A DNA stretch of 64,000 nt from Paenibacillus sp. HB172176 (lineage in GTDB: Bacteria; Bacillota; Bacilli; Paenibacillales; Paenibacillaceae), in the NCBI RefSeq assembly GCF_011947265.1, contig NZ_JAATHD010000028.1:1-64000 (forward strand). Direction: 5' to 3'. Made by a program: the position numbers and the translations under genes. Positions 18,656 through 27,873 of this stretch are shown here, in pieces. The notes beneath the pieces were generated by a model that was not told where the DNA came from, ran no database searches, and saw only the letters and a program-made list of their open reading frames with translations. How positions within the stretch are numbered: the first letter of the stretch is position 1; every line of letters starts with the position of its first letter.

Positions 18656-19735
18656 TTATTTCAATGCATCGATAATCATTTTAAATATTTCCAAATCTTT
18701 CTTGAAATCCTCCGGTGATGTCTTCGGCGGTAAGTCCTTCGTGATTACGTTATACAAATAGTCCAATTCTAACGTATAAGGGTCTTTTAACGTCGGACGG
18801 ATCACAGAAGTTGAGAACGTCTCCCCGATCGTTTCATTGACTGTTACTTTCGTTGGTAAATGTCGAATATAAGGCGTATCGTACTCTACTTTAACGGATT
18901 TATTGCTTGCATATACCTCCAAGTGGGCATCAAACCTCCCTTGCAGATCCGTTCCGGTTTCGAACGTAACTGCAAACTGTTCATAATCCAGAATAGCAGT
19001 CAGAAAAACACTCCCGTTGTTCGTCATTTTTGCCCCGACTACCCTGCTAGGCATGCCTAAAACTTCCCTCATCAACGACAAGTCATGGCTGGACAGCCCA
19101 CAAAGCAAAAGATATAAACGGAAGTAAGGTGAACTACGCTCCAAGCCAGTCGCTTCCAGTACCATTTGTTCCGTGCGTTTCTGCTTGTCTGCCTTCAAAG
19201 CGTCTGGAATATCATCAAAAGACACTACGTGACTGGTCGGTTTTACAAAGCTTGAGTTCGGACCGATTATATCTCTGACCCGAACATATTGAATACTGTC
19301 CATCTCTTTAATTAACTGCACCGCTTCTAAGAAGGAAGCCGCGTATCTCCTCATGTAACCGACCATTACTTTGACATTGTTCCGGTCCCGGGCCGCAATA
19401 ATCGCATCGGCTTCTTTCTCGGTCAGACACATCGGCTTTTCAATAAATACATGTTTATTGTTATTCGCAGCCGCAATGGCACATTCAGTATGGTATTCGT
19501 TGCTGTTTAATACGAAAACAACATCCAGATCGGCTTGCTTGACTAATTCCGAAGCGTTCGTATAGAGGTTCGTCACCCTATATTTTTCTCCCAAATAAGC
19601 AACCAGCTTAGGGGAAATATCGCATAATGCAGCAATCCGGTATTGATGAGGAAGCGCCTCCAGTACAGGTAAATGGATAACCTGAGCCACTTCGCCAAGT
19701 CCAATAACTCCTACATTTAAAATCTTTTGTGTCAT
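18656..19735 (-). CDS. Gfo/Idh/MocA family oxidoreductase
   Basis: About 359 residues. Rossmann motif VGVIGLGEVAQVIHLP, the signature HVFIEKPMCLTEKEAD, and the second-domain start MVGYMRRYAASFLEAV are visible. The ATG at 19735 with GAGGAG upstream is preferred to a 39-residue extension that overlaps the neighbouring gene. It is 58 bases downstream of the large lyase and in the same operon, so it most likely processes the unsaturated uronate or another monosaccharide produced by that enzyme. It is distinct in sequence from the oxidoreductase at 8-9 kb; the two may act on different products. Confidence 0.85.
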   Translation of the reverse strand: MTQKILNVGVIGLGEVAQVIHLPVLEALPHQYRIAALCDISPKLVAYLGEKYRVTNLYTNASELVKQADLDVVFVLNSNEYHTECAIAAANNNKHVFIEKPMCLTEKEADAIIAARDRNNVKVMVGYMRRYAASFLEAVQLIKEMDSIQYVRVRDIIGPNSSFVKPTSHVVSFDDIPDALKADKQKRTEQMVLEATGLERSSPYFRLYLLLCGLSSHDLSLMREVLGMPSRVVGAKMTNNGSVFLTAILDYEQFAVTFETGTDLQGRFDAHLEVYASNKSVKVEYDTPYIRHLPTKVTVNETIGETFSTSVIRPTLKDPYTLELDYLYNVITKDLPPKTSPEDFKKDLEIFKMIIDALK

Positions 19736-19793
19736 ATTCTGGTTTTCTCCTCTATTTTCACTTTTAAAAGTATAGTGCGGCGATAATAAGTGT

Positions 19794-22700
19794 CTAATTA
19801 ATTTCCAGTAAAGGCTCCTCCGTCGGAAACTCTCTGCTGAACAGCGTAACACCTGTCTGAGAGTCCCCCACCTCGTGTACTTTGAGCAGGATCGAGATGA
19901 CTTTATCGTTCATATGGCTATTTACATAATCAGTTATATCAAATTGATATTCCGCTTTGGCCGTAGTGCTCACATTCGGTATCTGTCCCAATAAAGTTCC
20001 TTCCTGCGGGGCATTATTCCATGTAATGGAGTTTTCATCCCACGTATTGTCTGATACGGCATACACATCAATCGTGCGCGAAGCAGCGGTTCCCGTATTT
20101 CTCACAAACAGCCTTAACATCGCTTTTGAGGTGCTTGATTCCTCATAATCGCCAAAATCAAATTTGATGTACGATTTCCGATTGTAATTAACGGAATCGT
20201 TTTTCAGCAACAATGAAGTTTCCGAACCAAAATTGGTATCCGAACTCGTGCCATCGCGTACAAAGGCGTCTGCTACTGGCGTTAAATGAGCAGGCGGTTT
20301 AATGGACAAATAAGGACGAGCGCCAACATTTTCATGGCTGCTAAAGCTGACTCCGGTTTGGCTGCCGCCGATTCCATCATTCTCAACAATAAAAGACGCG
20401 GTCTGACTATCCATATGATTGTTGATATAATCGGTGACATCAATGCTGTACCACTTTTCCGCCGTCGTATCAACCGTAAAGCTGGCAACTAGGCTGCCTT
20501 TTGGCGGAGCATTATTCCAGTTGACCAAAGGATCAGACCAACTCAGATCGTCGATGGCATATATATTTATCGTCTGCGAAGTGAGAGGGGCTGTCTTCAC
20601 ATACAGATTCAATGATGCCTGACCTGTTGTACCCGCATTGAGCGGGTTGAAATTGAATTTGAGCAGGGACTTTCGGTTATATCCTACCGAATCTTTTTTG
20701 ACAGTTAATACATTGGATGAACCGAAATTCGTATCGGCATAGGAACCGTCTCGAATCGTAGAATCGTCCCTGGGATAAAATATTTGGTTGGCAGAAAGGT
20801 CATTTTGCTCAACGGCATAGATGTAATCTCCGCTTCTTGAATAGCCCGTGGTTGTCCCATTCAACTTGACATTGGTTACATTTGGCGCATAGATGGCTAT
20901 TCCCGAAGTTGTGCTCGTAGTCGGTACAAGTCCTTCTCCCTGAATGGACAAAGTAGTTCCGTTCCAGGCGACTGCCATGTCTCTGATGACACTGCTGCCA
21001 TAGTCCAGGATATTTGTCGTATTTTGCTTTAAAGTTGATCCGGATTTAATGATAGCGGATTTCAAAATGCCGTTGGCATCCTTTTGAACATAGGCCATCT
21101 TCCCATCAAACTCGAAGTCTCCAAAAACGTAAGACGATGTCGGTTTCACTTCATGGGATAAATAATAGTACCCGATGTCGCCGTTATTGCCGTTATCAAG
21201 ATTAATTTGTATCGCCGTAGCGGTTGTGATCGAAACATCCGGCGATAATGTGAGCCGATTTACTGAGACATCCCGATCTGTATCCGTTGACGTCGTTGGA
21301 TATAACACGGTGTCAAAGGTAATATCGCCGCTTGCATTTTTGACATAGGAACCGTAGACTGCGTTTGTCACAACAGCCAAATCGTCGGAATAATACCCCG
21401 TAGGCAAAGATGACGTCAAAGATGACGGATCTGCCGGTACGATCTGGATATTAGCAGAATCATTGAAATGTGTCGCGATTTTGGCCGTACTCGAATCTAG
21501 TGAAGCGTTTGCATTCGGCAACATATGCCAGGTCTGTTCATAATGATTGACGCCGGAGCCGCCTGAAATATAATCGGAGACAATCCAGAAAGAGGGCTTG
21601 ATAAACAATACGCTTCGATCCGCATTGAACCCTGGATAAGCCGTTGTATTGTCGCCTTCGTAAAAATCAAAGGCCCCGTTGGAGTTCCAAGATTTAATCT
21701 GTCCTTGAGATACAATGGTTTGGCGGGTATTGTTGATCTCAATCGTGTTTTGAGCCTGTGTTGTTGTCCTGAGCCAGTTGGAAGCCTCGTCTCCGCTGTA
21801 ATCTTTTCTTCCAGTATCGACAAGGAGACGTTGTCCATAAGCGTATGCGGTAAGCGCAAGATCATCCGGCTGGGAATGACTTCCCGAACCTGATCCGTTA
21901 TTGATAGATAAATACAAATCATTATCGGACCAGCCTGTCCGCATGATGCCCATTCTCTGCAAATCGGGATATAAAATTGAAGTCCAATAGGGCTCCGTGC
22001 CACTGCTTCCGGCAGTTCCGAAATAAGTGAGATAATCATTGTTAAATCGTGTTCCAATACGATTCACCCGAGGCTTTTGGTCATTATAGTCCGAATCGCC
22101 ATATTGCGGTTCATACCCGTTCGGCAAAGACAAATTGGCTAAATATTGAGCCATATTCTGCAACTGGGAATCAAATGTGGAGCTTAGTGTTTCATTGTTT
22201 AGATCGCTAAATGTGCGATAGTCCAAGAAATTGTCTGTCGTTGTGCCTGCGTATCCCGAACTCGCTTCGTGGTAACTGCCATCCGGATAATTCAAATTTT
22301 GAATCAGATCGTCCATTCTACTTTTTGCAGTATTTTTCCACTCGGCAGCATCCTGAAACTCCGGGAAATATCCCGCAATATAAAATAATCCCGTTGATTC
22401 GGCTACGCCCCAATTGTTCGTAGGATGATAGTGGGCCAGAAACCAATCATCTACATCTCTTGGGTACTCTTTATCATAGTTCAAGAAATCAGCCATACCC
22501 CAGAAATATTTTAAGATTGCGGTGTCGGCATCTGCATCCATGGATGAACTATTTTTGAGATAATGATAATCCTGTACCCAATTGGAGGCACGCGAGCCCG
22601 TGCTGAGACTGTTCGTATATCCTCCGCCATTTATATAATTGTCCGTAGAAGAAGCTCCTTTATCTTGTATAAAGTCCAACATCAGGCTGATAGCTCCTGA

Positions 22701-23720
22701 AGCGTATTGCTCATCCTCCCCTCTCAAGTATTCCGAAGTTATCGTATTCAGGAATCCGAACCTGATTACATCATTAATCCAGCCCGGAACAGAGCTATAA
22801 TTGTTCCAATCGGTTCCTCCGCTCACTCCTTGCCAAGAGTAAGTCAATTGCATTTCATTGTTCCAGGTCATTCCCGCTTCCGACCATTGGGTATCCCCGG
22901 TCGTATAAACCATAATCTCCTTGTTGGCGGAATCCGACACGTTGCTTCCATACAAATTTAACGTCACAGAGCTGGGAGTTCCTGTGATTCCAGTTAAATC
23001 AAATTGCATATACGTTCTACGGGTATAATCGTCAAAAGGCACCCCGCTGTCTTTGACTTCCAGCAACGCACTGCTTCCATGGTTGATATCTCCATAAGCT
23101 CCCGGCCGGATGAATGTATCCTTTGTAGGAAAAATATGTTGTTCGACCCCGCCAACGGTTACCGCCAGATATGGCTTGTTCGATGCAGCTTCCTTACTGT
23201 AGAATTTAGCGAGTTCCGATTCTTTTTCTCTCGCCATAAGCAACAGAGTAATTTGACCTATCTTCAATTGATTATTGATCGTTTTCGTAACATCTACGGA
23301 TGACCAGGCGGGGGTTCCGTTTACGGTAAACGTATTAGCCAACGACTCCCCATAATCGCTGAAAATATGGTCTATCGCAACGTCGGCTCTTTTCGTATTG
23401 AGCGAATCCGACGCCGCAGGCAGTTCAGGTAACTGAATTCCTGTGCGGTTTTTGAAATAAGTCAACAAATCTGCCTTTGCTGATGTATAGTCTCCTTGTT
23501 TGACATCGTTTTCAACCGAGGTCAAAGAACTGCTGTAGCTGTAGTTGATCTTAGAGGATGTCGTCCATGCTGAAGCCGCACTGTCCCATACGCCAAAGAA
23601 ATCCTGGTCCGTCATGCTGCTGGTATCCGAGAAAGCATACACAGGTACATCGTTCGAAGAGAATCCAATCATTAGCATAACTAGAGTAATTGGCATCAAG
23701 AAAATCGATCTTTTTCCCAC
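19794..23720 (-). CDS. secreted multidomain heparinase II/III-like polysaccharide lyase with DNRLRE modules
   Basis: 1308 residues with a signal peptide (hydrophobic stretch 6-20, cleavage near VYAFS). Residues about 195-290 form a first DNRLRE/CBM96-type module (DTFIRPGAYGDINHG ... MTWNNEM). The region about 300-640 looks like the alpha/alpha toroid of alginate lyase/heparinase enzymes. HSQPDDLALTAYAYGQRLLVDTG, followed by a beta-sandwich to about 900, matches the heparinase II/III C-terminal domain. Two more DNRLRE modules follow at about 980-1145 and 1146-1308, each starting with a (D/T)xxxRDG(S/T)xxDTNFGS pattern. It probably cleaves a uronic-acid polysaccharide outside the cell; the sulfatase in the same locus points to a sulfated polymer. 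The GTG start at 23720 follows GGAGG by 11 bases. The exact lyase family is not assigned. Confidence 0.82.
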   Translation of the reverse strand: MGKRSIFLMPITLVMLMIGFSSNDVPVYAFSDTSSMTDQDFFGVWDSAASAWTTSSKINYSYSSSLTSVENDVKQGDYTSAKADLLTYFKNRTGIQLPELPAASDSLNTKRADVAIDHIFSDYGESLANTFTVNGTPAWSSVDVTKTINNQLKIGQITLLLMAREKESELAKFYSKEAASNKPYLAVTVGGVEQHIFPTKDTFIRPGAYGDINHGSSALLEVKDSGVPFDDYTRRTYMQFDLTGITGTPSSVTLNLYGSNVSDSANKEIMVYTTGDTQWSEAGMTWNNEMQLTYSWQGVSGGTDWNNYSSVPGWINDVIRFGFLNTITSEYLRGEDEQYASGAISLMLDFIQDKGASSTDNYINGGGYTNSLSTGSRASNWVQDYHYLKNSSSMDADADTAILKYFWGMADFLNYDKEYPRDVDDWFLAHYHPTNNWGVAESTGLFYIAGYFPEFQDAAEWKNTAKSRMDDLIQNLNYPDGSYHEASSGYAGTTTDNFLDYRTFSDLNNETLSSTFDSQLQNMAQYLANLSLPNGYEPQYGDSDYNDQKPRVNRIGTRFNNDYLTYFGTAGSSGTEPYWTSILYPDLQRMGIMRTGWSDNDLYLSINNGSGSGSHSQPDDLALTAYAYGQRLLVDTGRKDYSGDEASNWLRTTTQAQNTIEINNTRQTIVSQGQIKSWNSNGAFDFYEGDNTTAYPGFNADRSVLFIKPSFWIVSDYISGGSGVNHYEQTWHMLPNANASLDSSTAKIATHFNDSANIQIVPADPSSLTSSLPTGYYSDDLAVVTNAVYGSYVKNASGDITFDTVLYPTTSTDTDRDVSVNRLTLSPDVSITTATAIQINLDNGNNGDIGYYYLSHEVKPTSSYVFGDFEFDGKMAYVQKDANGILKSAIIKSGSTLKQNTTNILDYGSSVIRDMAVAWNGTTLSIQGEGLVPTTSTTSGIAIYAPNVTNVKLNGTTTGYSRSGDYIYAVEQNDLSANQIFYPRDDSTIRDGSYADTNFGSSNVLTVKKDSVGYNRKSLLKFNFNPLNAGTTGQASLNLYVKTAPLTSQTINIYAIDDLSWSDPLVNWNNAPPKGSLVASFTVDTTAEKWYSIDVTDYINNHMDSQTASFIVENDGIGGSQTGVSFSSHENVGARPYLSIKPPAHLTPVADAFVRDGTSSDTNFGSETSLLLKNDSVNYNRKSYIKFDFGDYEESSTSKAMLRLFVRNTGTAASRTIDVYAVSDNTWDENSITWNNAPQEGTLLGQIPNVSTTAKAEYQFDITDYVNSHMNDKVISILLKVHEVGDSQTGVTLFSREFPTEEPLLEIN

Positions 23721-23787
23721 TATTCATTCTTCCTCCTTCGTCTTTAAATTCTTCCTCCTGCTTACAATTCGCTACCGATATTTCTTT

Positions 23788-23793
23788 ATTATA
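23788..23793 (-). promoter_or_regulatory. -10 element of the lyase operon
   Basis: TATAAT on the minus strand about 70 bases before the lyase start, with CTGTAC 17 bases further upstream as a poor -35. A weak -35 would fit an activator-dependent promoter. Confidence 0.4.
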
Positions 23794-23844
23794 AAAGGAA
23801 ATTCCGCTAAGTACAGAGGGTGAATCAAAGGGAAAAACCGTACT

Positions 23845-23858
23845 TTTAAGCGCTTACA
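23845..23858 (-). promoter_or_regulatory. cre-like site upstream of the lyase operon
   Basis: The minus strand reads TGTAAGCGCTTAAA, 13 of 14 positions matching the cre consensus and containing the perfect palindrome TAAGCGCTTA. It is about 70 bases upstream of the predicted transcription start. Together with the site at 14042 it suggests that both operons of the locus are under carbon-catabolite control. Confidence 0.45.
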
Positions 23859-23872
23859 TTATCTGCATACAG

Positions 23873-23909
23873 AAAGGAACGAGGCGTTGTCAACCGCCCC
23901 GTTCCTTTC
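23873..23909 (-). terminator. Rho-independent terminator downstream of spoIIE
   Basis: AAAGGAACGAGGCG pairs with CGCCCCGTTCCTTT with one mismatch, followed by T-rich sequence on either side. It lies about 100 bases past the spoIIE stop and before the lyase promoter. Confidence 0.75.
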
Positions 23910-24008
23910 TTTCCTTAGACACATCCTTCCCTCTCCTAATTCAAAACCCATTATCATCTCCTCTCTGGCAAACCTCCCCGCAAACGCCACTATCCCGGCT
24001 AATCCATG

Positions 24009-26501
24009 CTAGCTCACCGTCCTTGGCCGTTCCATCCGGTTCATGCCCGGCCAGCGGAAGGAGGTCCATTCCGGCAGATGCTTGTCGATGCGGGCGACAA
24101 GCACCGTCATATCATCCACAATTTCTCCGTCATGGTAGCGCACCACAGTGTCGAGGAGAGTATCCGCCATTTCCTGTGGATCGTCGGTCGCCAGCTCTCC
24201 GATAATTCGCTTCATCCACATCTCCTTGTTCACCGCATGCCCCGGCGCATCGAAGATGCCGTCGCTCATCATGACGAGCGTATCGCCCGGCAGCAGCTGC
24301 ATGGATACGAAGTCGACGTCGATATCCTGAATGATGCCGATCGGCAGATTGTTCGCGGTAATCGGAATCACCTCCTTGCCTCGCTTGATGAAGCTTGGCG
24401 TCGATCCAATCTTCATGAAGGTGGTATAGGCTGTATATAAATCCACGATAGCCAGGTCTACCGTGGCGTACATCTCCTCCGCCGACCTGAGGAGCAGGAC
24501 GGAATTGACCGATTTCACCGCCAGCTTCTCGTCCATTCCGGACTGCAGCAGCTGCTGCAGAATCGCCAGAGCGGCGCTGCTTTCCTGGAGCGCGCGCTCC
24601 CCGTTGCCCATGCCGTCGCTAATGGCGACTGCGAATTTCCCGTTACCGAGCTCCACGAGGCTGAAGCTGTCTCCCGACAGCAAATCGCCTCCCTTGGCGG
24701 CTCCGGCCACGCCCGTTTCCACTTCGAATTGCTTCGCCGATCCGAAGATCGCCTGCGTCGGCTCGCCGGGGCTTGTCGGCGACACCTCCGACTTGACCGC
24801 GATATGCTCTCCCAATATATCGCTTAGGAGCGGCGCTATTATTTTGCGGCATTCATCAAATCCCTTCTCGAACGAGTGATAGACTTCAATCTCGACATTG
24901 CCCTCCTCCAGATTAATAATATCGACGCCTTGCACGGATAATCCGAGGCCCTCCACCGCCTCCCGAATCTGCTCCTCCTGAAGATGCAGCGTCTGCCCCT
25001 CGCGCTTGATCTCTTTGGACAGGTCATCCATCACCTGAGACACGCCTGTTAATTGATCGGCAACAAGCTGCCGTGATTCGTAGATCTGCTTCTTCCAGTA
25101 CTTATTGTTCTGATACAGCTCGTATTGATGGCTCATTATGGACATCACCTGCGGCGTCTTGATGCAATGGGTTGTCCATGCGCGCGGGAATTCCTTCGGA
25201 GAAGGCGCGCGTTTCTCCTCCACCGTGGTCATCATATCTGTCATCATCTTATACGTATGGAAGAACTTGTCCTCCCAGCAAGCGTTCTGGCGATGGCAAT
25301 TCGCGCAGCTCTTCGCCGCGACCGCATTCATGAAATTCCCGATCTCCTCCTCCCGGCTCACCTCGGCCAAATTCTGATTGAGCTGACCGAAGCTGCTTGA
25401 GAGCTGCCGGAACACCTCCGAGAACTGGACAACCCGCTCCGCCGTCACCTCGCGAACCCGCTTCGCATAATCATGCTGCGACTTCACATGCTCATTCGTG
25501 CCCGGCACATATCTCGAGATGATTCGAATGACGCTTCTCGGGGTAAGAAGGAGCAACGTCGCCGCAGCGACCGACTCCCAGGTAGAGCTCATCACATCCG
25601 CCTGCGTGCCGATATAGATGGAGAGTATGGAGGTGCCTAGCAGCATCCCGAATGCCGCCGCCATCTTGCCTCCATCTCGGAGCAGGCCTGCCAGTAATCC
25701 GGCGAATGCCAACATGCTCATCTGCACAATTGCGCTGAAATCCGCAAGACTCAGGATTAAGCCAGCAACAACGCCAACCGATGCGCCAAGCGGCGCCCCG
25801 CCTGCCATGGCGAAGAGCAGCAGCATGTACCTGGACATAATATGCTCCGCCGACATCCCTTCAATCATCCAGCCTACCGCGCCCGTCATGACAGAAGCAA
25901 GCAGGATCATGACGCAGATAATCTCCTCATGCTTCAGAGCCGCCGACTTCTTCGTCATCGTCAGAACGGGTATCGCATGAATGAATACCAGAGTCAGCAC
26001 GAACGATAGGGACGCCTCCACAACGACCATCATGAAGCTGTACCAGCTTAAGGTGTCTCCAATGAATACGCCGAACAACTGCACAAGCATCGTAGAGACG
26101 AATACGATAATCGGCGCGGTAGACAGCTCTGCCCGCTCATACGTCTCAAGCCCCTTCAGCAAGAGGAACACGACCGCAATCTCCATCGCGATCCACAGCG
26201 GAGCGGGATCCGATGCGAACCAGCTTCCCGCGACAAGGGACGCCGCCACCCATCCATACACATCTTTTCTCATGAAATAGATAACGGCGAAGTAGGCAAC
26301 AGCGAACGGCATAAGCGACTCCAGAATGACAGCTCGTCCCAGCAGGAAAGCAATACTAACAAGCAGGAATGTCCATTTCTTCGCAAGCAGCGCATGACTT
26401 ACGCTTTTGACTGGCTTCCAATTCATCCCTTTCTGCAACGCTGACTTCATAAAGCCGGTTCGTTCCAATCCGGGAATTCCAAGCGCACTCTCCTTCTTCA
26501 C
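24009..26501 (-). CDS. spoIIE: stage II sporulation protein E (SpoIIE), PP2C-type phosphatase
   Basis: A membrane phosphatase of the polar septum that dephosphorylates SpoIIAA-P to activate sigma-F in the forespore. The N-terminal third has about ten membrane segments (from about residue 40 to 340). A central region with Cys-rich KSCANCHRQNACWEDKF follows, then a C-terminal PP2C domain with DSFSLVELGNGKFAVAISDGMGNG and VMMSDGIFDAPG. Length (about 830) matches B. subtilis SpoIIE (827). GTG at 26501 with GGTGGTG seven bases upstream is taken as the start; TTG at 26507 is possible. It is preceded by a promoter with unusual 21-base spacing and lies downstream of yabR as in Bacillus. Confidence 0.95.
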   Translation of the reverse strand: MKKESALGIPGLERTGFMKSALQKGMNWKPVKSVSHALLAKKWTFLLVSIAFLLGRAVILESLMPFAVAYFAVIYFMRKDVYGWVAASLVAGSWFASDPAPLWIAMEIAVVFLLLKGLETYERAELSTAPIIVFVSTMLVQLFGVFIGDTLSWYSFMMVVVEASLSFVLTLVFIHAIPVLTMTKKSAALKHEEIICVMILLASVMTGAVGWMIEGMSAEHIMSRYMLLLFAMAGGAPLGASVGVVAGLILSLADFSAIVQMSMLAFAGLLAGLLRDGGKMAAAFGMLLGTSILSIYIGTQADVMSSTWESVAAATLLLLTPRSVIRIISRYVPGTNEHVKSQHDYAKRVREVTAERVVQFSEVFRQLSSSFGQLNQNLAEVSREEEIGNFMNAVAAKSCANCHRQNACWEDKFFHTYKMMTDMMTTVEEKRAPSPKEFPRAWTTHCIKTPQVMSIMSHQYELYQNNKYWKKQIYESRQLVADQLTGVSQVMDDLSKEIKREGQTLHLQEEQIREAVEGLGLSVQGVDIINLEEGNVEIEVYHSFEKGFDECRKIIAPLLSDILGEHIAVKSEVSPTSPGEPTQAIFGSAKQFEVETGVAGAAKGGDLLSGDSFSLVELGNGKFAVAISDGMGNGERALQESSAALAILQQLLQSGMDEKLAVKSVNSVLLLRSAEEMYATVDLAIVDLYTAYTTFMKIGSTPSFIKRGKEVIPITANNLPIGIIQDIDVDFVSMQLLPGDTLVMMSDGIFDAPGHAVNKEMWMKRIIGELATDDPQEMADTLLDTVVRYHDGEIVDDMTVLVARIDKHLPEWTSFRWPGMNRMERPRTVS

Positions 26502-26539
26502 GAGCAAACACCACCATTTCCGAATGTATTGTGTGTCTC

Positions 26540-26605
26540 ATTATAAAAGGCGGTTTCTATGAAGTTTGTCAGTTATCGTAGCTTGTCCAAAATTTTTTTC
26601 CGACA
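26540..26605 (-). promoter_or_regulatory. spoIIE promoter (21-bp spacing) with Spo0A-like box
   Basis: On the minus strand CTGACA (26567-26572) and TATAAT (26540-26545) are separated by 21 bases, the unusual spacing known for the B. subtilis spoIIE promoter, which uses sigma-A with phosphorylated Spo0A. TTTGTCGGAAA just upstream (around 26598-26605) matches the 0A box TTTGTCGAAAA except for one base. Confidence 0.6.
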
Positions 26606-26877
26606 AAATGAAAGCGCTGCGCAGTCCTTGTCATGACAATGGCGATTGCAAGCCCCTCTTGGCTTTCGCATATGCGGGAAGCGCTGTTCATTGATCAATC
26701 CTTCTACAAAATAATCTGACATGGCGATGATCGAAATGACGAATGCTTGCGGTAACCTGTCGGTATTGGAGGAGGATGGGGGAAAACTATTTGTTCTAAC
26801 TTCCGCTCGCAGGTTGCAGCTGAAAGAGGCGGCTTCTCCTGAGTTGCGTTCGACAAATGATCCGTTAAACAGCAAAA

Positions 26878-26901
26878 AAGCAGAGCCGGAAGGCTCTGCT
26901 T
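26878..26901 (-). terminator. Rho-independent terminator of the yabP-yabR cluster
   Basis: AAGCAGAGCC/GGCTCTGCTT, a perfect 10-bp stem around a four-base loop, followed on the minus strand by TTTTTT. It lies about 27 bases beyond the S1-domain gene. The rest of 26508-26927 holds only the spoIIE promoter; no tRNA genes are found where B. subtilis has them. Confidence 0.92.
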
Positions 26902-26927
26902 GAATCTATATGATCTATCTTAGCGTA

Positions 26928-27428
26928 TTATACTCGCTTGGCTCCGCGGCCTCCGCGTTTGCCTTCTGTATTCTTCTTGAGAGAAGAAATCCGCTCTTCG
27001 CTGTCTTTCAAGAAGCGTGACATTTTATCCTCGAATGACGGTTTGCCGTAAGACGGTCTGCCAGACGATTGTTTGTTGAAGGGACGTCCGCCTCGGTCAC
27101 TGCCTCCGCGGTTGAATCTTTCTCCACCGCCAGCACCCGGACCTCCTGTGCGTTCGCGATGTTCGCGTTGTGGCGGAGCTTGACCTTCCGGCCGGTCTAC
27201 AGCTTGCTTAATCGATAATCCGATCTTCCCGTCCTTGTCGACGTTGATCACTTTGACCTTCACGATATCGTCAATCTTCAGATGATCCTTAACGTCCTTG
27301 ACGTAGTTATCGGCAATCTCGGAAATGTGAACGAGACCTGTGACACCTCCCGACAAGTCGACAAATGCCCCGAAATGCGTAATTCCCGTTACTTTCCCTT
27401 CTAACTTGGCGCCCACTTCAATTGCCAT
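26928..27428 (-). CDS. yabR: S1 domain RNA-binding protein (YabR)
   Basis: 166 residues. An S1 RNA-binding domain occupies 1-70 (VGAKLEGKVTGITHFGAFVDLSGGVTGLVHISEIADNYVKDV). It is followed by a long basic Arg/Gly-rich tail (GGPGAGGGERFNRGGSDRGG and a final RGGRGAKRV), longer than the tail of B. subtilis YabR (about 128 residues in total). Such RG-rich tails usually add non-specific RNA affinity. It lies between divIC and spoIIE exactly as in Bacillus and is closed by a strong terminator. Confidence 0.9.
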   Translation of the reverse strand: MAIEVGAKLEGKVTGITHFGAFVDLSGGVTGLVHISEIADNYVKDVKDHLKIDDIVKVKVINVDKDGKIGLSIKQAVDRPEGQAPPQREHRERTGGPGAGGGERFNRGGSDRGGRPFNKQSSGRPSYGKPSFEDKMSRFLKDSEERISSLKKNTEGKRGGRGAKRV

Positions 27429-27559
27429 AAAATAAAATGTTCCTCTCTCGAAAGTTTTATGCTGCTATCGTGATTATAACCGAACGGCCGAATGAAGGTC
27501 AACAGACTCCTGCCTGTTTCCCCGCGCTTATTGCAATTATTAAGGAATTATAATAGGTA

Positions 27560-27868
27560 TTAATTGCTGAAGATCTGCTTTTCTCCTTCTTTCACCATGC
27601 CCTGCTCTTTGGTCGCGAGCTGTGAAATATATTCCGGGTCGTTCAATTTATCTATTTGACTCTGCAGGTCCTGGCTTTGCGCCCTTGCGGCCTCCAGCTG
27701 CGCTTGTGTCTCGATGTATTTCGTATGCGTTGTGTTCTTCTGCTGCATCTGGCCGAATAAAGTGTACGCAGCCCAGCCCATGAATATGACGATGAAAATC
27801 ATCCACAGCTTGTACCTGCGCTTAGCGCCGGACACGACAGTAGATTTGTTAACCGTTGCAGTAGCCAT
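27560..27868 (-). CDS. divIC: cell-division protein DivIC (FtsB-like septum formation initiator)
   Basis: About 102 residues: a basic cytoplasmic N terminus (GAKRRYKLW), one membrane segment (MIFIVIFMGWAAYTLFG) and an extracellular coiled coil (QAQLEAARAQSQDLQSQIDKL) ending in NDPEYISQLATKEQGMVKEGEKQI. This is the DivIC/FtsB layout; the protein works with DivIB and FtsL in the divisome. The ATG at 27868 follows AAGGAGG; an in-frame extension to 27901 overlaps yabQ and has no ribosome site. Its place between yabQ and yabR is conserved. Confidence 0.93.
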   Translation of the reverse strand: MATATVNKSTVVSGAKRRYKLWMIFIVIFMGWAAYTLFGQMQQKNTTHTKYIETQAQLEAARAQSQDLQSQIDKLNDPEYISQLATKEQGMVKEGEKQIFSN

Positions 27869-27873
27869 TGACG

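Noticed and set aside
26721-26903. 60-residue ORF on the plus strand between spoIIE and yabR
   Set aside because: No ribosome site, and its end runs through the terminator stem of the yabR cluster.
26508-26927. tRNA genes expected between yabR and spoIIE
   Set aside because: Looked for T-loop motifs (GGTTCGAATC-like) and acceptor pairing; none present.
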